DNA of 64,000 nt, from positions 756,816 through 820,815 of the forward strand of contig NMRA01000139.1 of assembly GCA_002633005.1 (NCBI GenBank), read 5' to 3'. The DNA is from Phoronis australis (lineage: Eukaryota; Phoronida; Phoronidae). The position numbers were made by a program, and so were the translations under genes. The notes beneath the pieces are model-generated. The model made no database searches and was not told where the DNA came from. It saw only the letters and a program-made list of their open reading frames with translations. This document shows, in pieces, positions 20,301-29,700 of the stretch. Numbering within the stretch: the first letter of the stretch is position 1; each line of letters starts with the position of its first letter.

Positions 20301-23261
20301 TTTTGGTACACGGAGCCCGAATTCTTTCACATATCTAAACCTAGTTCTTAAATTCCAGTTATTTGACATACATGTACCTAACACTAGTTCTATGACATAG
20401 TGACACAAAGTATCAAATCCAAGTGCTTTGACAGACATAACATCAGTTATTTGGCACGCCTTATTCAAGTTATTGGGCTTGCCTAACTCAAGTTCCTTCC
20501 AGCCAACCAATGTCCTTTGGCACACCTATCCGCAATTACACGTGTTTGTTATCACAAAGTTTGAGACTACCTACACGTCAGTGTGGCTGGTTATCCTGTT
20601 TACAAAAACTAGGAATGCGGAGGACATGTGTCATTGGTTAGTTGTAAAAGGTTGTACAAAATCAGTGGCGTGAAGTGATGGTGAATTTCAGAACAACTGC
20701 AGAATTCCAGATTTTTCTGTCGATAGCTGGACTCTGGGGTTGCTGCCACGCCGAGGGGAGGCATAACTCTTTCTTTTTTTGCACTGACGATAACTTTACT
20801 GATGTTTTCGGATACTTCCACAAGCACCCATTTTTAACCTATTCATGTTTTGGGCTGGCGAATCCTGTTGCTTACCTTCGTCTATACATTGTATGTAACT
20901 GTAAGAGATGCCCAGGACAGAATTGTCTTAAGTCCCTATTCATGTAACAATTTCCAAGCTTCTTGACGTGAAGAGGGTCTCCTGTCTATCTGTAAATCTA
21001 TTTGAATTTCTATCCAATATGGAAACATTTTCCCAATCAATGATACGCGTATGGTTGGTTCGCATTGCACGATCAGTTAATGGTGCTCCCTGAAGCCTTA
21101 CGCTTACTACGACTTACATGGCGGGCAGTCTCTGACTAAAAGCCTTTCCCGTTTTCAGAAACTACCTAGTTTTCGACAAATGAATGCAGGTGTGGTAAGG
21201 TATTCCTTGTGCAGTGTCCTCTACATGTACGCGTTTCGTGCTGTATCCGCCCTTGGCACTTTTCAGTTGATTTGCTTTAAATTTGAAAACAGGCCTACAA
21301 TAGCATTTTCGATATCTCTTGATTCACCAGATTCTCATAATGTCGGTCTTATTAAACTCACGGCAAACCTGCAACTGCAAATAAAATAAAGATCTCCTGG
21401 GCTATTTGATTGGCACATTACACATTCCAATTCTTCCATTTGGAATTTCCTCTACATGGAAACCAAAGTTAACTATGATTGTTGTTTACCTGATTGTTGT
21501 TTTGAAAGAGATTGATAATAAAAGGCCAACAACCTCGATTTTTACATTCTTCAAAAGGCTTAGCATTGAAACTGTTTTCTCATTTACGCTACTTTTTCTT
21601 TACCATCTGCACCAGCTGCAGTTAAGTTTTTAAGCAACGATTCATTCCTTACGAGCTGCGAACCTCTAAAATACAATAATTGTGAAAATACACTATACAT
21701 ATTTCGAAAGAACTATGTAAGTCTCCGTCTGCGAAAACTGGCTCTTTCTGTATATCATTATTTGTTGTTGGGCTTAGCAAGGTGACCATTGTTTTTGCTT
21801 CTGAGGTTGGTGTTTTAATAATAGCCGAAACATGTCAAGACAATTTAAATTCATCGTTGTTTTTATCAACAAACTATTTCTTCATATTAATACTGTTTTT
21901 GTTATGTAGATAAGAGGTCGAGCGACACTTTCAACAAATCCGAGTTTCCATCTGGCGACGACTTAGGGAGGCGTACTAGTAAGAGAGGGAGTAAGCAATC
22001 GAAACGTAAAAGCATGATTAGTCAACAGCAGGATGCAGTAGAAGAGGGGGAAGACGAGCTATTCGATGCACTGGAAGAATTCCCTTTAGAGGAGGGTGAA
22101 AACGAAGGAGCAGGTAATGAGGAAGTTGAGAATGAGGGAAAAGGTTTAGAAGAAGGTGAAGACAATCAAGATGAGATCGCCTCCAACGAAGCGGAGGACT
22201 CCGTTGTGGTTGAGAACCAGAATGCAAGGAGTCGACCTAGTCGGAGGGCTGTCGTCAACCGGAACGAGAACTCGTCGTCGAGGGCTAAGATTCCTGTGAG
22301 ATCTCACGAGTCTGGCGCGAGACGCAATGACGTCAAAGGGCCTCTTGAAAATCTCGTAGACAAAGTTATCCAGAACGCAGTGCTGAGTGAAGAAAATAAA
22401 ATTCTGCGTGAAAAAAGAACAACTAAGCACTCCGTGAATCAGACTAAAGGCAAATTCTCGCACAATAAATATTTGATTGAAGAAGTGAGTCGTCCAAAAA
22501 GAGATCTGACAACACACAGACATCAAAAGAAAAACATGTCCGAGGTTACTCAGAGTTTAAAATTTCCTTTGGACAAAAACACAGACCCGCGCACGCGTAA
22601 TAAAACGATTTCAGTAAGTGAGAGGCACTCGGGTATGAGAGTCAGACAAAAAGATGACAACAAGTCCGCACCTAACACACCGACAACTTCATCAGGAAAT
22701 AATAAGCGGGAAGGCAGACTAAATAATCAAGAAGGTTTGCAAAGCACCTCACATATGAAATACATTCGTGAGGATGCAAGGTTAACACAGGGCGAATCTG
22801 ACTTGAAAATTTTGGATAGGCACTCTGAGAATCAACAGCTAAGACCACAGTGGCCCAGAGTTTCACCAGAAGAAAGTAAACCGGACAAGCGAAAACCTCA
22901 GCCACGAGAATTTGATGCGTCGACCTCAAGAGAGGGCGTCACACAGAAACGATCTGAAATATCCGAGTTGCCGTTACAAGCAGTTCAAACTAACAACGGC
23001 ACCCGTATTTCACCAACAAAAGATACTTTACCGAGGAGGCGGAAAACGCCTGAAAAACACAAAAGGAAAAGTCCCATTAAAGTTAGAGGAAGATCCAAGT
23101 CTAAAGAAAGTGGCAGGCACGAGATCAAGCGGTCTCCCGAGAGTGCCTCTATACAAGACCTTCCTGGCTATGGCGCTAGTGCCTGGATAATAGACAGCAA
23201 AAGAACCCCCTCAAATGATGAAAAGTACTCCATACCCGGGTACGGACATCAGAACATTTAG
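5293..23261 (+). CDS. Gene A: signal peptide-FTP(F5/8C)-4Cys-TSP1-stalk-TM-long charged tail receptor (11 exons, 943 aa)
   Basis: Joined exons 5293-5371, 7755-7994, 8917-9132, 10501-10680, 12294-12470, 13446-13538, 13800-14051, 14587-14622, 15078-15195, 17354-17442 and 21910-23261 total 2832 nt, one open frame ending in TAG. Layout: signal peptide 1-about 20; fucolectin/F5_8C domain 27-178; unrecognised four-cysteine module 179-238; TSP1 239-297; Ser/Pro/Asp-rich stalk 298-424; transmembrane helix about 433-458; cytoplasmic region to 943. It is expected to be a type I plasma-membrane protein that binds glycans or matrix outside and signals or scaffolds inside; the function is inferred from domains only. 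It is the most divergent of the three tandem paralogues: fucolectin residues differ, the stalk is longer and the tail is about 290 residues longer than gene B's. A poly(A) signal follows at 23295. Weak points are the exon 2 and exon 7 donors (GTGTGT, GTATAT). Confidence 0.85.
6601..7081. repeat. Long inverted repeat (fold-back element) in intron 1 of gene A
   Basis: The left arm 6601-6730 is the reverse complement, with a few changes, of the right arm 6951-7081. The outer 24 bases, around ACCCGTTCCAAACGCCGTAA, are an exact inverted match. Other matched blocks include GTTACACGC/GCCGTTAC, GTGAGCT/AGCTCAC and CCGTAACACTCTTCAACG. The loop is about 220 bp. It is probably a non-autonomous fold-back or MITE element; no protein was recognised. 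Confidence 0.8.
7755..7994 (+). CDS. Gene A exon 2: fucolectin/F5_8C domain, N-terminal half
   Basis: It is 240 nt, phase 1-1, the same length as exon 2 of genes B and C. It encodes NLAYKRTTSQSG, WGSSLRAVDGN, GQSCTRT, MNPYWRVQVGG and RYVMITNR, the core signature of fucolectin-type F5/8C domains (NLA..K..SQSS, AVDGN, SCTHT, PWWRVDLG, VTITNR). The acceptor is AATAG|TA. The donor, placed by homology, is the weak GCAA|GTGTGT, which is why an uninterrupted frame runs to 8008. Read-through would end the protein here. Confidence 0.85.
8917..9132 (+). CDS. Gene A exon 3: fucolectin/F5_8C domain, C-terminal half
   Basis: 216 nt, phase 1-1, acceptor ATCCAG, donor CAG|GTAATA. It encodes LNNFAVNVLED, HVCYHFKGKFPPGTRLLKCK, then FLTLCEVAVFGENPG. 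This is the second half of the FTP fold, with the family ending LTLCEVEVYG. Together with exon 2 it makes one complete domain with four cysteines. Confidence 0.87.
9247..9387. repeat. Two tandem units with GGGGGCTATAGCCCCC palindrome
   Basis: Two related units, 9248-9310 and 9325-9385, each have a GCGG(C/T)G.AGCA(C/G)TGAAA segment, then AAGTGGGGGGCTATAGCCCC or a degenerate version, then TATG(A/G)TGC.CC. A very similar unit is in the corresponding intron of gene B (32484-32550), and a partial one at 31661-31705. Confidence 0.6.
9388..10500. other. Rest of intron 3 of gene A; no gene recognised
   Basis: Short frames on both strands have no recognisable family signature. It includes T-rich and GT-rich stretches (9480-9500, 9838-9862). 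Nothing else was resolved. Confidence 0.4.
10501..10680 (+). CDS. Gene A exon 4: four-cysteine module of unknown family
   Basis: 180 nt, phase 1-1, acceptor AAATTAG|GC, donor TTTG|GTTAGT. It encodes GWYKPGTEEIESPVDVDYRG, then four cysteines in RPCAS, KYCSM, PKCFV and QACTIPP. The paralogous exons of genes B and C (186 nt) share GWY.PGT, ES.VDV, four cysteines at matching places and CTIPP, which is how this divergent exon was found. I cannot assign it to a known domain. Without it the frame from exon 3 to TSP1 would still be kept, so exon skipping is possible. Confidence 0.82.
12294..12470 (+). CDS. Gene A exon 5: thrombospondin type 1 repeat
   Basis: 177 nt, phase 1-1, acceptor CACGCAG, donor ACT|GTAAGT. 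It encodes DDFEYTTEWSDWSPCSDTCG and a complete TSP1 with six cysteines. WSDW is a WxxW C-mannosylation motif and CSDTCG fits the O-fucosylation consensus CxxS/TCG. The basic strand STRRRQKVC follows, as usual in TSP1 folds. Confidence 0.93.
13134..13223. repeat. Tandem repeat, 30-bp unit, three copies
   Basis: Three head-to-tail 30-bp units each begin GCATGGTCTCAC and end TGTACA plus two or three bases. Copies 2 and 3 are almost identical and copy 1 is more divergent. They lie in intron 5 of gene A. Confidence 0.85.
13446..13538 (+). CDS. Gene A exon 6: stalk segment
   Basis: 93 nt, phase 1-1, acceptor TTATAG, donor CCAG|GTAGTG. It encodes a Gly/Ser/Asn-rich stretch, EGSGGDQASGVNVGQVTDTN, then SYPLLNHASP. 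It resembles the gene C stalk exon (VKAYPGNVGSVKDT, ending TPPG) and part of gene B's (TNIGNSDYGG). It is supported by splice sites, phase and the closure of the total reading frame. Confidence 0.7.
13800..14051 (+). CDS. Gene A exon 7: Pro/Glu-rich stalk segment
   Basis: 252 nt, phase 1-1, acceptor CTTGCAAG. The donor is TCTG|GTATAT, weaker than most. It encodes a low-complexity hydrophilic segment including LHAAPPLPTEKTTYEG, NEQDSDEGPPAALANIG and RRTSVNEESG. It is probably an extended extracellular stalk, possibly O-glycosylated. The frame stays open through the exon and closes soon after the donor. Confidence 0.68.
14587..14622 (+). CDS. Gene A exon 8: 36-nt microexon
   Basis: A 36-nt segment lies between a strong acceptor (TTAATTACAG) and a strong donor (CGAG|GTGAGT), in phase 1-1. 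It adds LSVSSVLAGFR before the transmembrane exon. Including or skipping it keeps the frame, so alternative splicing is plausible. No counterpart was found in gene B. Confidence 0.6.
15078..15195 (+). CDS. Gene A exon 9: transmembrane segment
   Basis: 118 nt, entering in phase 1 and leaving in phase 2. It encodes VPGSLSTIQKV, then the hydrophobic VAMVSVTPVTLIVGLLGCIL and YFVDKGRR. The following basic residues (KGRR) give the inside-positive stop-transfer of a type I protein. The gene B exon shares VPG at the start and GL(L/I)xC near the inner leaflet. Confidence 0.88.
15196..17353. other. Intron 9 of gene A; one unrecognised minus-strand frame
   Basis: AT-rich intron. A 131-codon minus-strand frame with a real ATG (15985 down to 15590) has no recognised motif and I do not call it a gene. 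No transposon signature was resolved. Confidence 0.4.
17354..17442 (+). CDS. Gene A exon 10: juxtamembrane cytoplasmic segment
   Basis: 89 nt, phase 2 to phase 1, acceptor TTTGCACAG, donor AGGC|GTAAGT. It encodes RKIPSTDGEQVGLLEGYPED and then a basic KRKSFR. The gene B counterpart is 92 nt with the same phases and similar D..LLE spacing. Confidence 0.8.
18930..19609 (+). pseudogene. Penelope-like RT C-terminus plus GIY-YIG endonuclease, frameshifted fragment
   Basis: Frame 18955-19231 encodes VYRKPSFSGLYLKFDSFVP and QYKRGLVNCLLHRACRIC, then FLNSCKRQF, the conserved region downstream of the RT core in Penelope-like elements. A stop at 19230-19232 and a frame change follow. The next segment (about 19235-19390) reads like the family's SLGYNG..KLKRQL..LI and FKPLRKLSN. 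The last frame (19385-19609) has VVYKDECDNC, EFYIGLTQRRLCDRLKEH, a GIY-YIG motif with its zinc-binding cysteines. Catalytic RT motifs are missing, so it is a dead fragment. Confidence 0.85.
19806..19836 (+). ncRNA. Hammerhead-ribozyme-like core in the Penelope-like element
   Basis: CTGATGA (19806-19812) is followed by a possible stem II, GTCT (19814-19817) with AGAC (19825-19828) around an AATGAAA loop, and then GAAA (19829-19832). That is the conserved CUGANGA...GAAA arrangement of hammerheads, which are known from Penelope-like retroelements. Stems I and III are not clearly complete, so activity is unknown. Confidence 0.55.
20221..21909. other. Right part of intron 10 of gene A; no gene recognised
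   Basis: Several short frames have no recognised domain. TACATGTA clusters are present (20255-20268). Nothing else was resolved. Confidence 0.4.
21910..23261 (+). CDS. Gene A exon 11: long charged cytoplasmic tail
   Basis: 1352 nt, acceptor TTATGTAG, phase 1 in, stop TAG at 23259-23261; 450 residues. In order: a basic Ser/Lys/Arg cluster (KRGSKQSKRKS), a strongly acidic block (EEGEDELFDALEEFPLEEGE onwards), a block conserved with gene B (ENQNARS, then IPVRSHESGARRND), a long Lys/Glu/Ser/Thr/Pro-rich region likely to be disordered, a second basic cluster (EKHKRKSPIKVRGRSKSKES), and two PGYG motifs (LPGYGASAW and SIPGYGHQNI) closing the protein. No enzymatic domain or ITAM/TIR/death motif is seen. 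Confidence 0.87.
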
Positions 23262-23294
23262 ATGTGAGGTTCTTAAACATCGGTTAAGTTATCG

Positions 23295-23300
23295 AATAAA
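23295..23300 (+). terminator. Poly(A) signal AATAAA of gene A
   Basis: A canonical AATAAA lies 34 bases after the gene A stop codon, the first such hexamer downstream. Confidence 0.6.
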
Positions 23301-25194
23301 AATATGCATCCAAATATGTGGAACAGTTTATTGTGTAATCAGTTCATTTTAGTGTTCCGCTCTACTATTGCTCTCTGGAACAACTACGTTTGGTCGTGAA
23401 TAATATAAAATAGAATTAGTTTTGACCAAAATATTATGAATTGAACTACGAGACCATGTAATTTTAGTAAAACCTAGCAAGAATGAAACGTACTTCTATA
23501 GGGAATCAATATCAATAACACGACAGAAATCAGCATGACATGTTGATGATGAAATCTCAAAACGTTGTTTAGTTATCTAAAATATCATTTCGTTTTCGTT
23601 AAAGATGTCGTGGTGGCCTGTTCAATTATCTCTGTTGCTGAGATGAATTTTTGTTGTCTGTACAAGAGCCGTGGATGCAGTGAGTCGTACCACCTTCAAG
23701 AAACTCATTGCACATGTATGAAAGCCTGGGGCACTAAGTCATTTTAGCTCAAATATATCTACAGGTGTATAGGTGCAAGCAGGAAATAGTTAAATTAGCA
23801 TGACGGGCCTACACCAAAAATCCTTGACTTTACGGACATACCTAGTCTCTAATAGCAACGTGTAAAAAGCCGCGGCCTTGTGTTATAGCCACAACGTGAA
23901 AACTGCCGTTTAAACACTTTGGTCGACCGTGCAATCTAGCGTGGGTTTGCAGTCGGTGTATCTCAGTCCTGGAAATCTGGTGGAGCTGTCGTCAAGTGCT
24001 ACATGTAACGGATCAATGAAACAGAAATGTACACAAATACCGCCATAACTGATTTGCAGTTAATGGCTGCAGATACCCATTCATTTACCAGAGAATCATT
24101 TGTAGGGGGCTTCCCAGAAAGGTCGTTCTATTATAGGATTTTGTTCCGCGGAACCACTTTTTTGTTCAATCTCCTAACCCAATAGCTGGCCAAGGACTCT
24201 TGGAGTTGGATTTGAAGCTCTGAGAGGTGGTCCCTGTTTCGTAAAATTCAACCTGCATATTTACGTGCGACAAAATGAAGGAGTGTGGTATGCTTGATGT
24301 CATAGTGTTCTCCGGCTCAATTCTCCAGTGTGACCTGCAATGATCTGCTCGCCAGAGAAGTGATTGATACCACCACTTTTGCATGTACCATGTTTTAACA
24401 AGTGACTACATTGTGAGCCTCGTTAAACCTTGATTTATAACATACACATCACAATTATGAATCCAGTAACCCAAAAATGAGAAAATAGAAGAAAAACGAA
24501 TTCAGCTGAAGGTTTCTTAGCTCCACAGACGCGAGTGTCATGTACGAACATACCCAGCGCCAGAGTGTAATGTCAGCCAACACGCACCTTGAGCACCGAA
24601 GGAACCAAAAGCCTATTTACATCAGTTATCAATAATGAGATTTATGGTACTTTGACATAAATCCTATTATTTGGGCAAATACCATTAAAGAGCCCTTCAT
24701 GCTTCATATCCAACTCCTAGTTACTTTTTACCAAGTCCGATGGTTGCGCTGTTTGTTCTTTCTCCCCAGCGTCCTGTTGACCCAGCCTCAAGCAACAGTA
24801 CATTCACTCGTAAGTTTTCCTAATTAGACGAGTTTATACCTCTCCCGCTCTCCCTACCCGGGGTACCACAAAATTTCACGCCAACCGCTTTCTACCTTTC
24901 CCACGCTCCATCCCTTTTGCCGAACAAAATCTGCTGTTGGTGATTGTTGTTTTTACAGTCACTGCTGGTACCTTCTTCAAGCCTGGAGCGTGTTACCGTC
25001 AGGCAAGAACCGACGTCATTGGCTAGCGACCAGACCTGTACTTGAGCATCCATTACTGCAGCTTGCTTCTCTCCACCCCGGTCACAGCTCTCGGCACATA
25101 CTGAGCCACAACACCACGTTCTTTACAATATCTCTTTTTATCACTCCGGCTGGTCTGCTCACTCAGCTTGTCCGGAACCTGCTTTGCAGGTTGT

Positions 25195-25375
25195 TATAGC
25201 CCAGTTGGCTGTTTGGTGTACCCACTTGGTACTTTATATGATATTTGCCCATTTGGCAGTTTGTACCCACTTGGTACTTGTTATTGAATTTGCCGCTTTG
25301 CTCGACCCAGTTGGTAGGCAATCGGCCAATACCCATTTGGTATTATGTACCCATTTGGTACTATGCTAACCTGTG
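25195..25375. repeat. Degenerate tandem array of CCCA(C/G/T)TTGG words
   Basis: CCCAGTTGG, CCCACTTGG and CCCATTTGG recur at irregular 15-40 base spacing, often extended to TACCCA(C/T)TTGGTACT. The words are nearly self-complementary (CCCAnnTGG type). It is a degenerate minisatellite; no coding meaning is claimed. Confidence 0.6.
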
Positions 25376-26636
25376 CCACTTAGTATCCGATACTCAATTA
25401 CACTTTGGGTATCGGAAATGTGTGTGTTTTATCTCTTGTAATTAAAGAACCCATCTGGTTCCTTCTGTGAAATATTTATTTGTAGAGCTGTGACCCTGAA
25501 ATTCCCAATACAACTTAAAATATTTATTATTCTTGTTGATTTATTTGGCCCCAATAAAATTGGTTTCCCCCAATCTTCTATTTATATGTGGAATTAATCG
25601 TATTTGTTTTGACATAAGTCAAGCAATGGGAATCGTCGATATATTCTCCACCATTATCACGAAAACATGGCGCGTCTTAGGGACCAACTGTTTTCCCGCA
25701 AAATTTCAAGCGAGATGCGAATAGAATGAGAAATAATCGGATACTGAGAGACGAATTAGTCGGATGTGGACCAGGCCGAAATGTCTTCATCTAACTGCTT
25801 CGTCTATTAGTTAATGATAATTATTCCAGTGCCTCGAGATACCGATGACAAACATAAACTCCCGAGTTGTGAATGGTTATGTTTTAAAATTTATTCGGTG
25901 GTGAAAGTGTAACATCGAAAATGTTAACGGGTACTGAATTGGCAGGAAATATTTTGAGCTCTATCAATGACGATTCTTATTGAATGGGTTAGGTCTGACA
26001 TAAAAATGATATATGTAAATTAAGTAGAATAAAGGCTGATATTACTGTTATTTTTGTCTGATAGAAATAGTACAAAGGTTCACATCAATGGACTGTATAC
26101 ATTATTACTTGAGAATTTGTAGGACAAAAATATTTATGTCCAACATAACTGATTTGTATGTAAATGTACATGTAAGGAATAATTTGATTGGTGTCCGATA
26201 TAAATTACGTCACACTGGGGCAGCAGTCAACGTGCCAGTCCTCCACCCTGGATAGTTTTTGTACGGTTATGTGATATGGTAATTGCACGGTATCGAGATG
26301 TTGAAAATTTGGATTACAACATAAAATGTGGTAAAAATATGTTAGACTACACAGGTTTTGGATACAAGTAGAAGGATGTTAAGCATTTTTACTCGGTTCG
26401 GCTCAGAGAAAATATGTACTCGACACAGCAATCTCTTCTAAAGCCATTTAGTCACATAAAATAACACGTGAAGTTCGTATGCTTATTTTTGGTCTTGTTA
26501 TTGAAAGTGTTGCGTGCTTAGAACTTCATTGTTTTTGCACGTCAGAATATCGTGCATTCGTGCAGATAATATGATATCGTAAGCAATTTTATTGTAAATA
26601 TATACACATAAACAAATGCATAGATGATTATTGAAT

Positions 26637-26718
26637 ATGGCTGTTCAACGCCATTTTGGTATGGTTTTGTTTTTTAATGTTTTGAAGATGACTTACAACG
26701 AGCAATTGACACCGTACA
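26637..26718 (+). CDS. Gene B exon 1: N-terminal signal segment
   Basis: Two in-frame ATGs, 26637 and 26661. The second aligns codon for codon with the gene C start at 50661: MVLFFNVLKMTYNEQLTPY against MVSFFSIFRMTFNDRLTPY, with conservative changes only. That favours 26661 as the ancestral start. The hydrophobic run is short for a signal peptide. The donor is strong (ACA|GTAAGT) and phase 1. Exon-intron sequence is conserved to gene C past the donor (AGTATACTGT). Confidence 0.65.
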
Positions 26719-29700
26719 GTAAGTATACTGTTGAATATACGTGTGAGCTTTTTAAAAACTTTATATAAACGTATCTTATGACGTAGTTTTTTGACATTTT
26801 CAAATAAACCATTCAAACATGTAATATGTTCCTATGGTTGCCTAACAGTTTCCTAGTTGTAGTTAAAAGAAAATAAAATAAAATAAAACCAAAGGCGAGT
26901 TTGTTTTCTCCCCAGAATCGTTCCACAGGTAAACTTGATGATGATCTATCGTTTATTTTAGAGTGTGGGTTACTACTAGTCACAGGCCCTCTTATTTCCC
27001 AATGCCCATTATGAAACATGTAGGTTTGACACTTAACCTTTGACGAGTCGAGGCTCCCAAGTTCAACTGTCCCAAATCCAAATAAAATCTGCGTGCATCT
27101 CCCTCAGACTGGTATTGCATAAACCTTCAAAGCCTTAACTTTCCTTGATCTTATTAAATTATACCTGTGAGTGATGAATTGGCGACGAAATTTTCAAAAC
27201 AAACTCATATCTCTGAATTCAAGGACCTAAAATAGTTATCATGGCGGATTTCAGTTGTGCTTTAACTTGTGCGCCTGTCGAAGATTAAATTTTGAGTTTG
27301 TGCAGTCAAGAAATTCATCCCCAATTTCAAGGATTGAGATCATTAAAATTAACCTTCCACTTAAGTGTTATTTGTTTCTTCTTATTGCTCATTTTAACCC
27401 CTGACCTAGAATTTAATTGCAAGAACCGGCGTATCTTGTGATTGCTCTTGACATTTTGTGCTACTCTTTGTTGAAGCACAACGGTTTTTGGGCTGACATT
27501 TCCTGTGACTGACCACACGTTTAGCCGCGGTAAATCACCATCGGATTTAGAAGTAGGCCAGCGTTAGAAGTCAGAAACCTTTGGTACCACGGTTATAAAC
27601 AATGTTGTTTGGCATACTCAGAATTTAATTACTTTCAAACTTATAATACAAGTATATTAAGGGGAGGACACTCAAATATCATTCTTGGGCGCACGGAAAC
27701 AGCTCCGGAATTGCGTCGGGAACTTCTGCCAAAAATCCGGATGCTCGAAGGTCGTTAGCCAGCTGTAGATCAAATGAAAAAAGTTATTCAAATATTTGTT
27801 CGTTGCTGGTTTCGCGGAGTTCCATGCACATTTGAGTAGAAAATTCTGAGCAAATTGATTTCGAGTGTCCAACCTTAATGTTTTCTAGCAGTGACTGACG
27901 GCAGTCGTGATCAAGGAACAGATAAACTCAAGCGCCTGTGCTACTAGTGGGTAAACGTAGTTTGGAAATTGAAAGTATAGAAGTTAGTGCCATACAAATT
28001 AAATAATGTATTTTCCAACGCATATTGGACACGTCGTCCTCCAGAACGAGTTAATTATGGTGCATGATTACACCACCTTGTCAAATTAAGCTGTGAATGG
28101 AAATGGCTTTCTTCCTCTTCTTGTATTTAAACAGGCAAGTCTGCTATTTGCACAATTTGCATCTTTGGAAAGTGTTTACTGTAGTTCTTGGCAGTTCTTA
28201 CCCTACATTTTCTACAATAGAATACTTGAGTGGAGAAGTTCTTAATGGCTTGATTAGCTAGCAGCTCTATCCGCCGTATTAATTGTGCAAATAAATGTTC
28301 TCACGCAACCAAAATTTCGACCTGTGCAAGGTAATGTAAAACGTTTATTTGTAAAGTTTGACCATAGAATATAGCACATGGACAGCCAAATCCGTTTGTT
28401 TTTAATGGACGGAATGTGTGCTATTACAAATAAACCGTGACGTCAGTACTGACTAGCGACAACTGGCAGACATTGCACACTTCATTTTCTGCTAATCATT
28501 GTCATTTCCTCGGGATTTGGATCGGTGAATTCGCCCAACTCAAATTCGTGCTTACATTGAACCCTCGTAAAACGTTAACTTCTTAAGTAAAGCTTATATT
28601 ACTACTCCAGAAATAACCACCACTAGGCCTACTCAAAAATCAATCTCGCTCTTCACCAGCAGTTTATATATTTCACAGTAATTTTCATTTTAAACTCTAA
28701 TGCATGCCGGTGCCACTCAAAATTTCTGGACTCTACTGTTAGAAGACCTTGAACAGCGTTTCAATGCTCAATTTTTTTTTTTCGTTTTACTAAACAGTAA
28801 AATAGATGGAAGAATATCCCGCCAAAATACACTAACCGGAAGCTGGGCGCGCTATGTTTATAGGGTGGTGCCACCTATAGGATATTTCACAAGAAAATGT
28901 CGGAGTTGCAAAATCTGTTTTCTATAATGTATGGTATGATCGTTTGAAACAAGTATAACATTAAACGCTACGGTGTCGAAGTACGGACTCCCAATTCCTT
29001 CGAATCGTTGGTTTACCGACCAACAGATTTGGATCTAATGACGACATGATATAATAAGTTAATGCCTTAGTTCTGGAGTTAACCGATAGGTGAGAAGGTA
29101 AATGACGGAGTTGCAAGCAAATAGTAGAATGTTGAACATCCGAGTGAATAGGTTATTTTGAAGGGATTGATTTCAGTGCAGTTTTATATTCGCCGCATTG
29201 TTCCTGCTGATACATGTAATCTTGGTTCCCATGTGAGCATCTTAAAATGTGATGTGCAATTCGAGTGTGCTGGCATTAAGTCCTAGGTTCCAAATGGAAG
29301 GTTTTTCTAACCCTTTGGTTTACCGACTTTCAAGTACGAAATGTCGTGCACTCAGCTCAAAACAGAGCTGAAGATCCATCCAAAACTGGTGTAGTAAATT
29401 TTGTGAAATGAACACTAATCATTTAAATGATTATAATAATAATTTTAGACTCGACGACAAGCATTTGGCATTAGATTTGTCACCTACGAGACTCAGGCTC
29501 AACCGGACAAGTTCCAGCCCCGTGCCTGAATTAACCCCACCACAGTCCAGCCTCATTTGCCACGTGGTATCGGGGGTAGGGCGTGGGAGATATGTAAATT
29601 GAAATCGCAGTGTCACACGTTTGAGTCCCTGCGTCATACTTAGTGCTGATGCCTCACTGGAGATCTTTCATTTCTAACTGCCGCATGCCACTTCCGAAGC

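Larger units (their letters stand above)
23262..26636. other. Intergenic region between genes A and B
   Basis: It begins with the 3' UTR of gene A. No gene with recognised domains was found. It contains a degenerate CCCATTTGGTA-type repeat (25195-25375). Splice-like segments upstream of it (24773-24812, 24959-25190) were not assignable to a protein. ATACTGAGAGACGAATTAGT at 25741 is shared with 11660, part of a dispersed repeat. Confidence 0.45.

Noticed and set aside
22018-22929. Minus-strand frames opposite gene A exon 11 (22018-22227, 22146-22526, 22672-22929)
   Set aside because: They are antisense shadows of the long charged tail; the plus frame is conserved with gene B.
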